Shown: positions 24,199-34,026 of the stretch, one piece after another
Numbering within the stretch: the stretch's first letter is position 1
How the letters are laid out: each line of letters opens with the position of its first letter
NCBI GenBank assembly: GCA_019352115.1
Contig: JABBNW010000003.1
Coordinates: forward strand, 1-34,075
Direction of reading: 5' to 3'
DNA: 34,075 bases
Origin: Pseudomonadota bacterium
GTDB taxonomy: Bacteria; Pseudomonadota; Alphaproteobacteria; Acetobacterales; Acetobacteraceae
Notes under the pieces: model-generated
What the model saw: only the letters and a program-made list of their open reading frames with translations
The model's database searches: none
What the model was told of the DNA's origin: nothing
Translations under genes and position numbers: made by a program

Positions 24199-25967
24199 GC
24201 CGCAGCACCGTCGGCGCCGTCGGCGCGCTGATCCTCGCGCTGATCGCCACCCCGGCCATGGCCCAGAATTACAAACAGGTTGCGCCGCCGCAGCCTCCCG
24301 CGCCGCCGCCGCCGCGCATCTCCGTGCCTCCGGCTCCGGTGCTGCGCGGGGGTAGCACGCGCACGATCATCCCGCTCCTGCGCGGGATCAGGCTGGTCGC
24401 CGCACCGGCGGGGGTCGTGCCGGCGGGCGCGCGAACCGTGGGTGTGACCAGCGCCGGCATCGCCTTCGGCCCCGAACTCGGCGCCACTCTGCATCCCTTC
24501 CTCGACCGGCCGGCGAGCTTCGCCACCTTGCGCGCGATCGAGGCGCGGATCGTCGGGCTGTACCGCGCCAAGGGCCATCCGTTCGTCAACGTGGTGCTGC
24601 CGCGCCAGGACATCGCCTCGGGCATCGTGCAGTTCGTGGTGGCGGAATACCGGGTCGACAAGGTCACGGTGCGCGGCAACCAGTGGTTCGCCACGCCACA
24701 GATCCGGGCCGGACTGCGGATCGCGCCGGGCGATACGATCGATATCAACCGGGTTACGGACGATCTGGGCTGGCTGAACGTCAATCCGTTCCGCCAGGTC
24801 GATCTGCTGGCCTCGCCCGGCAGCCTGGTCGGCACCACCGACCTCAATCTTGTCGTGCACGACCGGCTGCCGTTCGCGGTCTCCGCCGGCTACGACAACA
24901 GCGGCAATGCGACGACCGGGTTCGACCGCTGGAAACTGGGGTTCCTGGCGGGCAATGTGTTCGGGCGCGGCGTGCTGCTGGGCTACCAGTTCATCGCCAG
25001 CGACGATTTCTTCAGCCTGCCGCGCCCTTTTCCGGGACCCGCAGGCGGGCCGCGCTTCATCGCCCACAGTATCAGCTGGACCGTGCCGCTGGCCTGGCAC
25101 GATACGGTGCGGGTGTTCGGCGACTACGAGCGGGTGGCGCCGAGCTTGCCCAGCGGCTTCGCCAGCGTGGGCCACAGCGGCCAGGCGAGCCTGCGCTACG
25201 ATCGGCACCTGCCCACCCTGGGCCGTCTCGTGCAGCAGGTCAGCTTCGGATATGATTTCAAGACCAGTGACAACAACATCGCCTTCGGCGGCACGACGGT
25301 CTTCGGTTCCAGTGCCGAGATCGACCAGTTCCCGGTGATCTATTCCGCTACACTGCCGGACCGCTTCGGGGAGACGACCGTCATCCCGCGAATCGTCCTC
25401 AGCCCGGGCGGGCTGACGGCGGGCAACACCGATAGCGCCTACCAGCCAGGGCCGACCCAGGGCGGCGTTGCCTACGCGCGCGCCAGCTACGTGTACGTGC
25501 GGCTGGACGCAGTGCGGCGAACCCCCCTGCCGGGCGGCTTCGAATGGCGGATGCGGCTCACCACCCAGATTTCCAGCACCAACCTGCTGCCGAGCGAGCA
25601 GCTCTCGATCGGCGGGCTGGGCACGGTGCGCGGCTACCCGACCTATATTGCCGGCGGATCGGAAGGCGTGATCCTGGGCGAGGAGCTGCGCGGGCCGCCG
25701 ATCCGGCTGCTGGCCCGGCTGGGCATCGCCGCGCTCACGGATCGTTTCCGCCCCGATGTATTCTGGGACTATGCTCATGTATTCGACCTAGAAACGATCC
25801 CGGGAACGCCGCGGGCGATTGATCTCACGAGCCTCGGCGTCGGCGGGCATTATACAATGAGCACGGGGCTCGACGTGGTGGTGCAGGCGGGGACAGAGTT
25901 CCATCCAGTGCCCGGCCACCAGCAACCTGGCGGATTCGTCAACGTGTCGGTGCAGATGACCTTGTGA
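24195..25967 (+). CDS. TpsB: outer-membrane transporter of the ShlB/FhaC/HecB family
   Basis: The 590-residue protein exports the TpsA exoprotein across the outer membrane. A signal peptide (about 1-23, ending AMA) is followed by a Pro-rich linker (about 30-47). POTRA-type domains cover about 75-220 (VGLYRAKGHPFVNVVLP, VRGNQWF). A 16-strand barrel region runs to the C-terminus and contains the family signature GLGTVRGYPTYIAGGSEG near 475-492. The final residues end in an aromatic-poor VSVQMTL strand. It overlaps tpsA by 4 bp, so the two are translationally coupled, with exoprotein first and transporter second. Confidence 0.93.
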   Translation: MSRSTVGAVGALILALIATPAMAQNYKQVAPPQPPAPPPPRISVPPAPVLRGGSTRTIIPLLRGIRLVAAPAGVVPAGARTVGVTSAGIAFGPELGATLHPFLDRPASFATLRAIEARIVGLYRAKGHPFVNVVLPRQDIASGIVQFVVAEYRVDKVTVRGNQWFATPQIRAGLRIAPGDTIDINRVTDDLGWLNVNPFRQVDLLASPGSLVGTTDLNLVVHDRLPFAVSAGYDNSGNATTGFDRWKLGFLAGNVFGRGVLLGYQFIASDDFFSLPRPFPGPAGGPRFIAHSISWTVPLAWHDTVRVFGDYERVAPSLPSGFASVGHSGQASLRYDRHLPTLGRLVQQVSFGYDFKTSDNNIAFGGTTVFGSSAEIDQFPVIYSATLPDRFGETTVIPRIVLSPGGLTAGNTDSAYQPGPTQGGVAYARASYVYVRLDAVRRTPLPGGFEWRMRLTTQISSTNLLPSEQLSIGGLGTVRGYPTYIAGGSEGVILGEELRGPPIRLLARLGIAALTDRFRPDVFWDYAHVFDLETIPGTPRAIDLTSLGVGGHYTMSTGLDVVVQAGTEFHPVPGHQQPGGFVNVSVQMTL

Positions 25968-26018
25968 AGGCGGGTCGGCCGGCCGGCTCCGCTCCGGTGA
26001 GCGCGGGGGCGGGTGGGA

Positions 26019-27270
<1,252 letters not shown>

Positions 27271-27275
27271 CGGCG

Positions 27276-27857
27276 ATGCTCGCACTCTATTTCGCACCCG
27301 GCGCCAGTTCGATGGCGGTGCACATCGCGCTGCACGAGGCGGGCGCGGCGTTCGATGCGCGCCCGATCTCTCTGGCGCGCCAGGAACAGCGGGATGCGGC
27401 ATTCCTGGCGCTGAACCCGGAAGGCAAGGTGCCGCTGCTGCTGATCGACAACCGCCCGCTGACCGAGGTCGCAGCGATCCTGTTCTACCTCGCGCGCCGC
27501 TTCCCCGACGCGCGCCTGCTGCCGTCCACGGATGTGGAGACGGAGGCGCAGGCGCTGTCCTGGATGTCCTTCGTCGCGTCCACACTCCATCCGGCGCGCC
27601 GGCTGGGGCCGGAGGCCGTGCGGGCCGCGTTCGACCAGGCGGAGACGCGGCTGGGCACGCGCGACTGGGCGCTCGGTGTCTTCTCGATCGCCGATATTCA
27701 TCTGTTCCGGCTGTACTGGCGGCTGGTCAATTCCCGCCAGCCGCCACCGGTGGCGTTTCCGCGGCTCGCCGCCCATGCCGAGCGGATGATGGCGCGTCCG
27801 GCGGTCCGCCACACGATCGCGATCGAGCGTGCGATCGGCTACGAACTGCCGAATTGA
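27276..27857 (+). CDS. Glutathione S-transferase family protein
   Basis: The product is a 193-residue GST. Its N-terminal thioredoxin fold has LYFAPGASSMAVHIALHEAG (the Ser-Ser position that often activates glutathione), NPEGKVPLL with the cis-proline, and TEVAAILFYLARRFP. A shorter helical C-domain with FSIADIHLFRLYW follows. It belongs to a different subgroup from the two YfcG-like GSTs of the left half. It starts 5 bp after hemB and is probably co-transcribed. Its substrate is unknown. Confidence 0.88.
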   Translation: MLALYFAPGASSMAVHIALHEAGAAFDARPISLARQEQRDAAFLALNPEGKVPLLLIDNRPLTEVAAILFYLARRFPDARLLPSTDVETEAQALSWMSFVASTLHPARRLGPEAVRAAFDQAETRLGTRDWALGVFSIADIHLFRLYWRLVNSRQPPPVAFPRLAAHAERMMARPAVRHTIAIERAIGYELPN

Positions 27858-27950
27858 TCGGCCGTACCGGCCCGGTCGGAGGCCTCGTACCCAGGTTGAC
27901 AGCTTCCGGTTCCCGCCGCCATCTGCGCCGAACGGGAAGGAGCAGGCGCC

Positions 27951-28778
27951 ATGAAGATCGTCGACGCGCAGGTCCATATCTGGGGGCCGAATACGCCCGA
28001 ACGCCCATGGCCGTCCTGGGGACCCGGCAACGAACACCAGAAAGCCCCCTTCACGCAGGAAAAGCTTCTGGCCGCCGCGAACGAGGCCGGGGTCGACCGC
28101 GTCGTGATCGTCCCGCCGTCCTGGGAAGGCGATTACAACGACGTGGCGTTGGCCGCCGCGGCAGCGCATCCCGACCGTTTCGCGGTGATGGGCCGCTTCA
28201 CCGTGGACCCTGCCAACGCCGAGAAGCTGCCGACCTGGCGCACCCAGCAAGGCATGCTGGGCCTGCGCTTCGTCTACCGCCCGGAGATGACCTGGCTCTA
28301 TGACGACAGCGCCGATTGGCTTTGGGATGGCTGCGCGCGCTACGCCCTGCCGGTGATGATGTTCGCGCCCGGCCACCTGCCCGCGCTCGATCGGCTGGCG
28401 GAACGGCATCCCGGGTTGAAGCTGGTGCTGGACCACATGGAACTGCGGCGGGAGAAGGACGCGGCGGCGTTCGTCGATCTGCCCGACCTGCTGCGCATCG
28501 CGCGCCATCCGAATGTCGCAGTGAAGGCCTCGGCCCTGCCGTGCTACACGGACGATACGTATCCGTTCCGGGCCGTGCACGGCTACCTGCGCCAGGTGTT
28601 CGACGCGTTCGGGCCGCAGCGCACCTTCTGGGGCACCGATCTCACCCGTCTGCCCTGCACGTATCGGCAGGCGATCACGTTCTTCACCGAGGAACTGCCG
28701 TTCCTGTCTTCCGAGGACAAGGACTGGGTGATGGGCCGCGCGGTGTGCGAGTGGCTCGGCTGGCCGTTGTCGACGTGA
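27951..28778 (+). CDS. Amidohydrolase (TIM-barrel metal-dependent hydrolase)
   Basis: This 275-residue protein belongs to the amidohydrolase-2 family. The metal-binding start is IVDAQVHIWGP (D-x-Q-V-H variant), with LVLDHMELR in the middle and FWGTDLTRLP near the C-terminus supplying the conserved Asp. The family includes decarboxylases and lactonases of aromatic or sugar acids, so the reaction is open. AAGGAG lies upstream of the ATG at 27951. Its stop overlaps the GTG start of the deacetylase (GTGA), so the two are coupled. Confidence 0.88.
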   Translation: MKIVDAQVHIWGPNTPERPWPSWGPGNEHQKAPFTQEKLLAAANEAGVDRVVIVPPSWEGDYNDVALAAAAAHPDRFAVMGRFTVDPANAEKLPTWRTQQGMLGLRFVYRPEMTWLYDDSADWLWDGCARYALPVMMFAPGHLPALDRLAERHPGLKLVLDHMELRREKDAAAFVDLPDLLRIARHPNVAVKASALPCYTDDTYPFRAVHGYLRQVFDAFGPQRTFWGTDLTRLPCTYRQAITFFTEELPFLSSEDKDWVMGRAVCEWLGWPLST

Positions 28779-29614
28779 CCGTGCCGGTGGGGAACGCGCC
28801 GGCGGGCTGGCCGCCGGGCCGGCCGCTTGCCGTTTCGATCAGCGTGATGCTGGAAGGGTGGGCGGACGGCTCCGCCCCCGGCGTCGGGCCGATGGGCAAC
28901 GTGCTGCGGCCGGGGGTGGTCGATCTGCAGGCGCGGTCCTGGGCGGAGTACGGCGCCAAGGTGGGCGCGTGGCGGATCCTGGACCTCCTGGACCAGGCGG
29001 GCCTGCCCGGCGTGTTCTATGTCAGCGGCGTGGTGGCGGAACGATTCCCCGACCTCGTGCGAGCTATCGCCGCGCGCGGCCACCCGGTGGCGGCGCATGG
29101 GTGGAGCCAGGGGACCTTGCCGCCCTATCTGACCCCGGAGCAGGAACAGGCCGATATCGCCGCCTGCCGGTCGGTGCTGGCCGCAACCGCCGGGGCGGCG
29201 CCGGCGGGCTGGCTCAGCCCGCGCTGCACACCCAGCACCGAGACGTCGCGATTGCTGGCGGCAGCCGGGTTCCGTTGGCACGCCGATACGTTCGACAGCG
29301 ACCTGCCGTATCCGGTCGCCACGGAAGCCGGGCCGATCCTGGCGATGCCGTTCACCATGGAGGTGAACGACATGCCGCTTTACGTGCGCTACGGCAACGA
29401 ACCCGAGGCGTTCAGCCGCACGTTGGAACGGATCGTTGCGGGTTGGCCACGGCTGGGCGCGCCGTTCGGATGCCTGGACATCACGGTCCACGCGCATGTG
29501 TTCGGCAGGCCGTACGGGGCGATCGCGCTGCTCGATGCGCTGGAGGTGGTGCGGCGGGCGGAATGGTGCTGGGTGACCAGCCACGCGGGGCTGGCGGGGT
29601 TGGACTGGGGGTAG
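28775..29614 (+). CDS. Polysaccharide deacetylase (NodB-like) family protein
   Basis: The 279-residue protein has a NodB-type barrel. It shows AWRILDLLDQAGLPGVFYVSGVVAERFP (replacing the usual TFF), HPVAAHGWSQ for the metal-site histidines, and a late DITVHAHVFGRP segment. It resembles the cytoplasmic polysaccharide deacetylase/allantoinase-like (PuuE-type) subgroup that hydrolyses small amides rather than cell-wall polymers; there is no signal peptide. I use the GTG at 28775, which overlaps the amidohydrolase stop by 4 bp. With its neighbour it may form a two-step hydrolysis of a small metabolite. Confidence 0.82.
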   Translation: MTVPVGNAPAGWPPGRPLAVSISVMLEGWADGSAPGVGPMGNVLRPGVVDLQARSWAEYGAKVGAWRILDLLDQAGLPGVFYVSGVVAERFPDLVRAIAARGHPVAAHGWSQGTLPPYLTPEQEQADIAACRSVLAATAGAAPAGWLSPRCTPSTETSRLLAAAGFRWHADTFDSDLPYPVATEAGPILAMPFTMEVNDMPLYVRYGNEPEAFSRTLERIVAGWPRLGAPFGCLDITVHAHVFGRPYGAIALLDALEVVRRAEWCWVTSHAGLAGLDWG

Positions 29615-29628
29615 GTGCTCCTACCCCC
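29607..29628. terminator. Bidirectional hairpin between the deacetylase and nusB genes
   Basis: A perfect 9-bp stem GGGGGTAGG (29607-29615), loop TGCT, CCTACCCCC (29620-29628). The left arm contains the TAG stop of the deacetylase (29612-29614), and the right arm contains the TAG stop of nusB on the other strand (29623-29621). There is no T-tract on either side, so it would act as a weak or Rho-assisted terminator for both convergent operons. Confidence 0.7.
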
Positions 29629-30115
29629 CGAACTCCCCGGCCCGCAGCAACCGCGCCAGCCGGTCCAGGATCCCGTTCGCCATCCGCGGTTCGTCGCCCT
29701 CGAAGAACCCGTGCGCCACGTTCAGATATTCGTTGATCACCACCTTCGCCGGCGGCCCGTCCGCGCGCGCCAGTTCTCCCCCCGCCGCGCGCAGCAGCGC
29801 CCGCAGCACCGGGTCCAACCGCCCGAGCGGCCACTCCGCCGGCAGCGCCTCGGACAGCATGCGGTCGATCGTCTCCTGCTGGCCCACCGCCGCGCGTACG
29901 ATGGCGGCGAACAGCGGCACCTCCGCCTCCGGCACGCGCCCGTCCTCGAACCCGCCCATGCCCGGCAGCGCGCCGAGCCGATGGCGCACGAATTCGTCGA
30001 TCACCGTCTCCGCGCCGATCCCCGCCTGCTCGCTCTGGAACAATGCCTGCACCGCGGCGACGCGTGAGGCCGTACGCCCGCGCTGCGGGCCGCCCTGGGA
30101 ACGCTTGCCGCTCAC
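29621..30115 (-). CDS. nusB: Transcription antitermination factor NusB
   Basis: This 164-residue all-helical protein binds boxA RNA with S10 in rRNA antitermination. Typical blocks are RTASRVAAVQALFQSEQ at the N-terminus and LDPVLRALLRAAGGEL, followed by PAKVVINEYLNVAHGFFEGDEPRMANGILDRLAR near the C-terminus. The GTG at 30115 overlaps the ribH stop (GTGA), giving translational coupling, and the longer frame upstream is a shadow over ribH. It closes the riboflavin operon, as in many Proteobacteria. Confidence 0.93.
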   Translation of the reverse strand: MSGKRSQGGPQRGRTASRVAAVQALFQSEQAGIGAETVIDEFVRHRLGALPGMGGFEDGRVPEAEVPLFAAIVRAAVGQQETIDRMLSEALPAEWPLGRLDPVLRALLRAAGGELARADGPPAKVVINEYLNVAHGFFEGDEPRMANGILDRLARLLRAGEFGG

Positions 30116-30591
30116 GCCGCGAACCGCCGCGCCACGCCGATCTGGACCAGCGCCGCCGCGGCGGCCTCCGCGCCCTTGTTGTGCCCGTCCCGCCCCGACC
30201 GCGCCAGCGCCTGGTCCACCCGGTGCACCGTCAGCACGCCCTGGCCCAGGGCCAGGCCGAACTGCAACGACAACTGCATCAGCCCGCCGATCGTCTCGCG
30301 GCAGATATGATCGTAGTGGTCTGTCTCGCCCTTCACCACGCAACCGAGTGCCACGAACCCGTCGAACCTCGTTGCGCCGCGCAAGGCGAGGCGGATCGCC
30401 TGCGGCAGCTCGAACGCGCCCGCGACATCCAGGCTTTCGAACGTCGCGCCGGCTTCGCGCAAGATTCGTTCGGCTCCGCGGGAGAGGCCGTCGGCCACTT
30501 CGCGGTAATAGGGCGCGCGCACCACCAGCAGGTGCGGCGACGGCCCGTCGATCCGCGGCGCCGCGGGCAGCGCCGCGTTTTCCGTGCTCAT
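30112..30591 (-). CDS. ribH: 6,7-dimethyl-8-ribityllumazine synthase
   Basis: RibH joins 3,4-dihydroxy-2-butanone 4-phosphate and the ribityl pyrimidine to lumazine. The 159-residue protein has the AGAFELPQAIRLAL segment, the substrate loop GCVVKGETDHYDHIC, and VLTVHRVDQALARSG, where the usual TEQA is replaced by VDQA. The C-terminus contains HNKGAEAAAAAL. It overlaps the ribB stop by 4 bp and is itself overlapped by nusB. Confidence 0.95.
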   Translation of the reverse strand: MSTENAALPAAPRIDGPSPHLLVVRAPYYREVADGLSRGAERILREAGATFESLDVAGAFELPQAIRLALRGATRFDGFVALGCVVKGETDHYDHICRETIGGLMQLSLQFGLALGQGVLTVHRVDQALARSGRDGHNKGAEAAAAALVQIGVARRFAA

Positions 30592-31727
30592 TCCTTGTCT
30601 CCGCCGTTCACCGTGTCCGGGATCGGCCGCGTCTCCACGATGTTCAGCCCGTACCCCTCCAGCCCGATCACGTTGCGCTGTCGGTTCGACAGCAGCACCA
30701 TGTCCTTCACCCCGAGATCGAGCAGGATCTGCGCCCCGATCCCGTAGTCGCGCAGTTTCCGCTGCGGCCGCGGCGACATCACGAGCTGGCGCACCCGGTC
30801 GGACAACGCGGTGGCCCGGTGCTCGCGGATCAGCACGAGCACGCCGCGCCCCTCGCGGCTGATCATGTGCATGGCGTTATGGATCGCGATCCAGTGCGGC
30901 CCGGCGGTCATGTCGTCCAGCAGATCGACCGCGTGCATGCGCACCAGCACCGGTTCGGGACCGGACAGGTCGCCCTTCACCAGCGCCAGGTGCTCCTGGT
31001 ACTCGACCGTGTTCGCATACACGACCAGCTTCCACTCGCCGCCGGCGACGTGGTCGAACATCCCTTCCTGCACCCGCTTCACCAGCCGCTCGGTGCGGCG
31101 GCGATAGGCGATCAGGTCGGCGATCGTGCCCAGCTTCAGGTTGTTCTTCTGCGCGAACGCAACGAGGTCGGGCAGCCGCGCCATGGTGCCGTCGTCGTTC
31201 ATGATCTCGCAGATCACCGCGGCCGGATACAACCCGGCGCGGCGCGCGATGTCCACCGATGCCTCGGTATGGCCGGCGCGGATCAAAGTGCCGCCCTCGC
31301 GCGCGACCAGCGGGAAGATATGCCCCGGTACCACGATGTCGTCGCGCCCGCATTCGGGGTTGATCGCCACCGCGATGGTGCGCGCGCGGTCGTGCGCCGA
31401 GATGCCGGTGGTGACGCCTTCGCGCGCCTCGATCGACACGGTGAAGGCGGTCTGGTGGCGGGTGCCGTTGTTGGCGCTCATGAGCCCCAACCCGAGCTGC
31501 TCCACCCGGTGTTGCGTCATCGCGAGGCAGATCAGCCCGCGCGCGTGGCGGGCCATGAAGTTCACCGCGTCCGGCGTCGCGAACTGCGCGGGGATCACCA
31601 GGTCGCCTTCGTTCTCGCGGTCTTCGTCATCGACCAGGATGAACATGCGCCCTTGGCGCGCCTCCTCGATCAGCTCCTCGGCCGAGGTCAGGTATTGCGA
31701 CAACTCCAGGCTCTTCACGCCGTCCAT
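30588..31727 (-). CDS. ribB: 3,4-dihydroxy-2-butanone 4-phosphate synthase with degenerate GTP cyclohydrolase II domain
   Basis: Residues about 1-210 are a complete RibB domain: DDEDRENEGDLVIPA (33-47), CLAMT, GISAHDRARTI and HTEASVDIARRAGLYPAAVICEI. It makes the four-carbon unit of riboflavin from ribulose 5-phosphate. Residues about 215-379 align with GTP cyclohydrolase II, but the three zinc cysteines (SLRCDCG region) and the QEGRNIG motif are gone; the segment reads VRMHAVDLLDDMTAG...LIREHRATALSDRV. The second half is therefore unlikely to be a cyclohydrolase, and the cell needs RibA from elsewhere. The ATG at 31727 has GGAGGG upstream and overlaps ribE by 13 bp. Confidence 0.93.
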   Translation of the reverse strand: MDGVKSLELSQYLTSAEELIEEARQGRMFILVDDEDRENEGDLVIPAQFATPDAVNFMARHARGLICLAMTQHRVEQLGLGLMSANNGTRHQTAFTVSIEAREGVTTGISAHDRARTIAVAINPECGRDDIVVPGHIFPLVAREGGTLIRAGHTEASVDIARRAGLYPAAVICEIMNDDGTMARLPDLVAFAQKNNLKLGTIADLIAYRRRTERLVKRVQEGMFDHVAGGEWKLVVYANTVEYQEHLALVKGDLSGPEPVLVRMHAVDLLDDMTAGPHWIAIHNAMHMISREGRGVLVLIREHRATALSDRVRQLVMSPRPQRKLRDYGIGAQILLDLGVKDMVLLSNRQRNVIGLEGYGLNIVETRPIPDTVNGGDKE

Positions 31728-32341
31728 GACCGTCCCTCCGCCCCCTGAAATGCCGCGAGGCGCGCCACATAGCGGGCCAGCATGTCGATCTCGATGTTCA
31801 CCGCATCCCCCGGGCGCAGCCGGCCGAACCCGGTCACCGCAGCGGTGTGCGGGATGACGTTCACGGCGAAACCATCGTCGCTCGTTGCGTTCACCGTCAA
31901 CGATACGCCGTCGACCGCGACGCTGCCCTTCTCGGCAATGAAGCGCGCCAGCGCGCCCGGCGTTCGGAAGCGCCAGCGCACGGAGCCGTTCTCGGCCTCG
32001 GCCGCCATCGCCTCTCCGACCCCGTCCACATGGCCGGAGACGATATGCCCGCCCAGCTCGTCGCCGAGCTTCAGGCTGCGTTCCAGGTTCACCTGCGTCC
32101 CCACGTCCCAGCGCCCCAAGGTCGTGCGCGCCAAGGTCTCCGCCGAGGCGTCCACGGCGAACCAGTCCTCGCCCAGTTCCACCGCCGTCAGGCAGCAACC
32201 AGAACAGGCGATCGAGGCCCCCAACGCGACCGTCCGCAGATCCGCCCACGGCGCGCTGATCACGAGCCGCATGTCGCGCCCGCCGCCGATCGGGGTGACG
32301 GCGCGGACGGTGCCGAGGGCGGTGACGATACCGGTGAACAT
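31715..32341 (-). CDS. ribE: Riboflavin synthase, alpha subunit
   Basis: This 208-residue enzyme converts two lumazine molecules into riboflavin and the ribityl pyrimidine. The start MFTGIVTALGTV is diagnostic, and the two lumazine-binding repeats are visible: GASIACSGCCLTAVEL with GGHIVSGHVDGVG, and the second repeat with GSVAVDGVSLTVNA and NVIPHTAAVT. It starts 2 bp after the ribD stop and overlaps the ribB start, so the order is ribD-ribE-ribB. Confidence 0.96.
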   Translation of the reverse strand: MFTGIVTALGTVRAVTPIGGGRDMRLVISAPWADLRTVALGASIACSGCCLTAVELGEDWFAVDASAETLARTTLGRWDVGTQVNLERSLKLGDELGGHIVSGHVDGVGEAMAAEAENGSVRWRFRTPGALARFIAEKGSVAVDGVSLTVNATSDDGFAVNVIPHTAAVTGFGRLRPGDAVNIEIDMLARYVARLAAFQGAEGRSWTA

Positions 32342-32343
32342 CT

Positions 32344-33462
32344 TCAGGTCGGGCTTTCGGGCAGGACGTCGAACAGACTCAGCAGGTCGGCGCCGAACGG
32401 GGTCGTGCTACGGCGCACGAATCGGGGCATCCTGTCCAGCCCATCGACCCCGAAGGCCGCCACCGCCGGCCACCCGTCCCCGCCCATCGCCGCCGGCGCA
32501 TGGAACCAGGCGATCCGGTCCACCAGCCCGTCGCGCAGCAGCGCGGCGGCCAGTTGCCCGCCGCCCTCCACCAGCAGCCGGGTGAGGCCGGCGGTGCCGA
32601 GATGCGCCAGCCCGTGCACCAGGTCCACCCCCATCGGCGCCGGTGGGGTGGCGATCATCGTCACCCCGGCAGCCGCGAAGGCGCGGCGGCGTTCCGGATC
32701 GGCATCCTCGCGCATCAGAAACCAGGTGGGGGTCTCCTGCGCGGTCGCAACCACCCTGGCGGTCAGCGGCGTGCGTAGATGGCTGTCGGCCACGATGCGC
32801 ACGACGGGTGTGGGCCGAAACCCGGGCAGCCGGCAGGTCAGGTCCGGATCGTCCGCGGCCACCGTGCCGGCGCCGACCAGCACCGCGTCGTGCCGGCCAC
32901 GCAACGCATGCGCCATCCGTCGCGCCGGCGCCCCGGTGATCCAACGGCTTTCGCCCGCACTGGTGGCGATCCGACCGTCCAGGGTGGAGGCGAGCTTCAA
33001 CGTCACCAGCGGCCGGCCGCGCTGGACGCGGCTCGCGAACCCGGCCAGGACCTCGGCTGCCTCGGCCGCCAGCACGTCCTCGGTGACGGCAATCCCGGCC
33101 GCGCGCAGCCGCGCCACGCCGGCGCCGTTCACCCGCGGATCCGGATCGCGCGTGCCGATGACCACCCGCGCCACGCCGGCCGCGACCAGTGCATCGGCGC
33201 AGGGCGGCGTGCGGCCCCAATGGGAGCAGGGCTCCAACGTGACATAGACGCTCGCCCCGCGCGCCGCCGCGCCCGCCATCGCCAGCGCCGCCGTTTCCGC
33301 ATGCGGCCGCCCGCCCGGCGCGGTCAGCGCGCGCCCCACGACGCGGCCGTCCTGCACCACCACGCAGCCCACCGAGGGATTGGGCCAGGTCAGCCCCAGG
33401 CCGCGTTCCGCCAGCCCCAGGGCGGCGCGCATATGCGCCGCATCGTCACGCGTCGCCGCCAT
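32344..33462 (-). CDS. ribD: Bifunctional riboflavin deaminase/reductase RibD
   Basis: This is a 372-residue bifunctional enzyme for the second and third steps of riboflavin synthesis. The N-terminal deaminase domain has the zinc site HAETAAL and [18 protein letters not shown], preceded by [14 protein letters not shown]. The C-terminal reductase domain begins near [16 protein letters not shown] and contains [11 protein letters not shown], then [14 protein letters not shown]. The ATG at 33462 overlaps the nrdR stop by 17 bp; the longer in-frame extension is a shadow in nrdR. Confidence 0.95.
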   Translation of the reverse strand: MAATRDDAAHMRAALGLAERGLGLTWPNPSVGCVVVQDGRVVGRALTAPGGRPHAETAALAMAGAAARGASVYVTLEPCSHWGRTPPCADALVAAGVARVVIGTRDPDPRVNGAGVARLRAAGIAVTEDVLAAEAAEVLAGFASRVQRGRPLVTLKLASTLDGRIATSAGESRWITGAPARRMAHALRGRHDAVLVGAGTVAADDPDLTCRLPGFRPTPVVRIVADSHLRTPLTARVVATAQETPTWFLMREDADPERRRAFAAAGVTMIATPPAPMGVDLVHGLAHLGTAGLTRLLVEGGGQLAAALLRDGLVDRIAWFHAPAAMGGDGWPAVAAFGVDGLDRMPRFVRRSTTPFGADLLSLFDVLPESPT

Positions 33463-33934
33463 CGCCCTGGGCCGCCTCCCGCAAGGAGCCGCCAAGGGAA
33501 CCGACGAACGCCTCGAAATCCTTCGCCTCGCGGAAATTGCGGTACACGCTGGCGAAACGGACATAGGCTACCGGATCGAGGTCCTTCAGCGTGTCCATCA
33601 CCAGCTCGCCGATCTGCTTGCTGGGAATCTCGGTCTCGCCGGACGCCTCCAGATGACGCACGATGCCGTTGACGATGCGCTCGATCCGCTCCTCCTCGAT
33701 GGGGCGCTTGCGCAACGCAATGCGGATCGAACGCGCCAGCTTGTCGCGATCGAACGCAACCCGCCGGTTGTCGGACTTCACCACCGTCAGCTCGCGCAAC
33801 TGCACCCGCTCGATGGTCGTGAACCGCTGCCCGCACTGCGGACAAAACCGACGCCGGCGTATCGCCGCCCCATCCTCGGTCGGACGACTGTCCTTCACCT
33901 GCGTATCGTCCTGACCACAGAACGGACAATGCAT
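33446..33934 (-). CDS. nrdR: Transcriptional repressor NrdR
   Basis: NrdR is the ATP/dATP-sensing repressor of ribonucleotide reductase genes. The 162-residue protein starts with a zinc ribbon (CPFC at 3-6 and CPQC at about 31-34, with [15 protein letters not shown] between and after). An ATP-cone domain follows ([20 protein letters not shown], then [30 protein letters not shown]). It is the first gene of the nrdR-ribD-ribE-ribB-ribH-nusB operon. The promoter must lie beyond or within the palindromic region at the right edge. Confidence 0.97.
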   Translation of the reverse strand: MHCPFCGQDDTQVKDSRPTEDGAAIRRRRFCPQCGQRFTTIERVQLRELTVVKSDNRRVAFDRDKLARSIRIALRKRPIEEERIERIVNGIVRHLEASGETEIPSKQIGELVMDTLKDLDPVAYVRFASVYRNFREAKDFEAFVGSLGGSLREAAQGDGGDA

Positions 33935-33951
33935 CAGCGTGGGCCCGCAAG

Positions 33952-34026
33952 CCGGGGCTTCGCCCCGGACCCCACCAGAGGCGCTGCCCCTGGACCCCGC
34001 CAGGGGACAGTCGTCCCCTGGACCCC
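33952..34026. repeat. Three tandem palindromic units upstream of nrdR
   Basis: Three related hairpin units, each ending GGACCCC on the plus strand, follow one another. Unit one (33952-33973) has the stem CCGGGGC/GCCCCGG with loop TTC. Unit two (33974-33998) has CCAGAGGC/GCCCCTGG with loop GCT and one mismatch. Unit three (33999-34026) has CCAGGGGA/TCCCCTGG with loop CAGTCG. The right arm of unit two can also pair with the left arm of unit three (CCCCTGG/CCAGGGG), so alternative folds exist. They lie between nrdR and the window edge and resemble dispersed REP-like palindromes. The last 49 bases show nothing else I can name. Confidence 0.8.
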
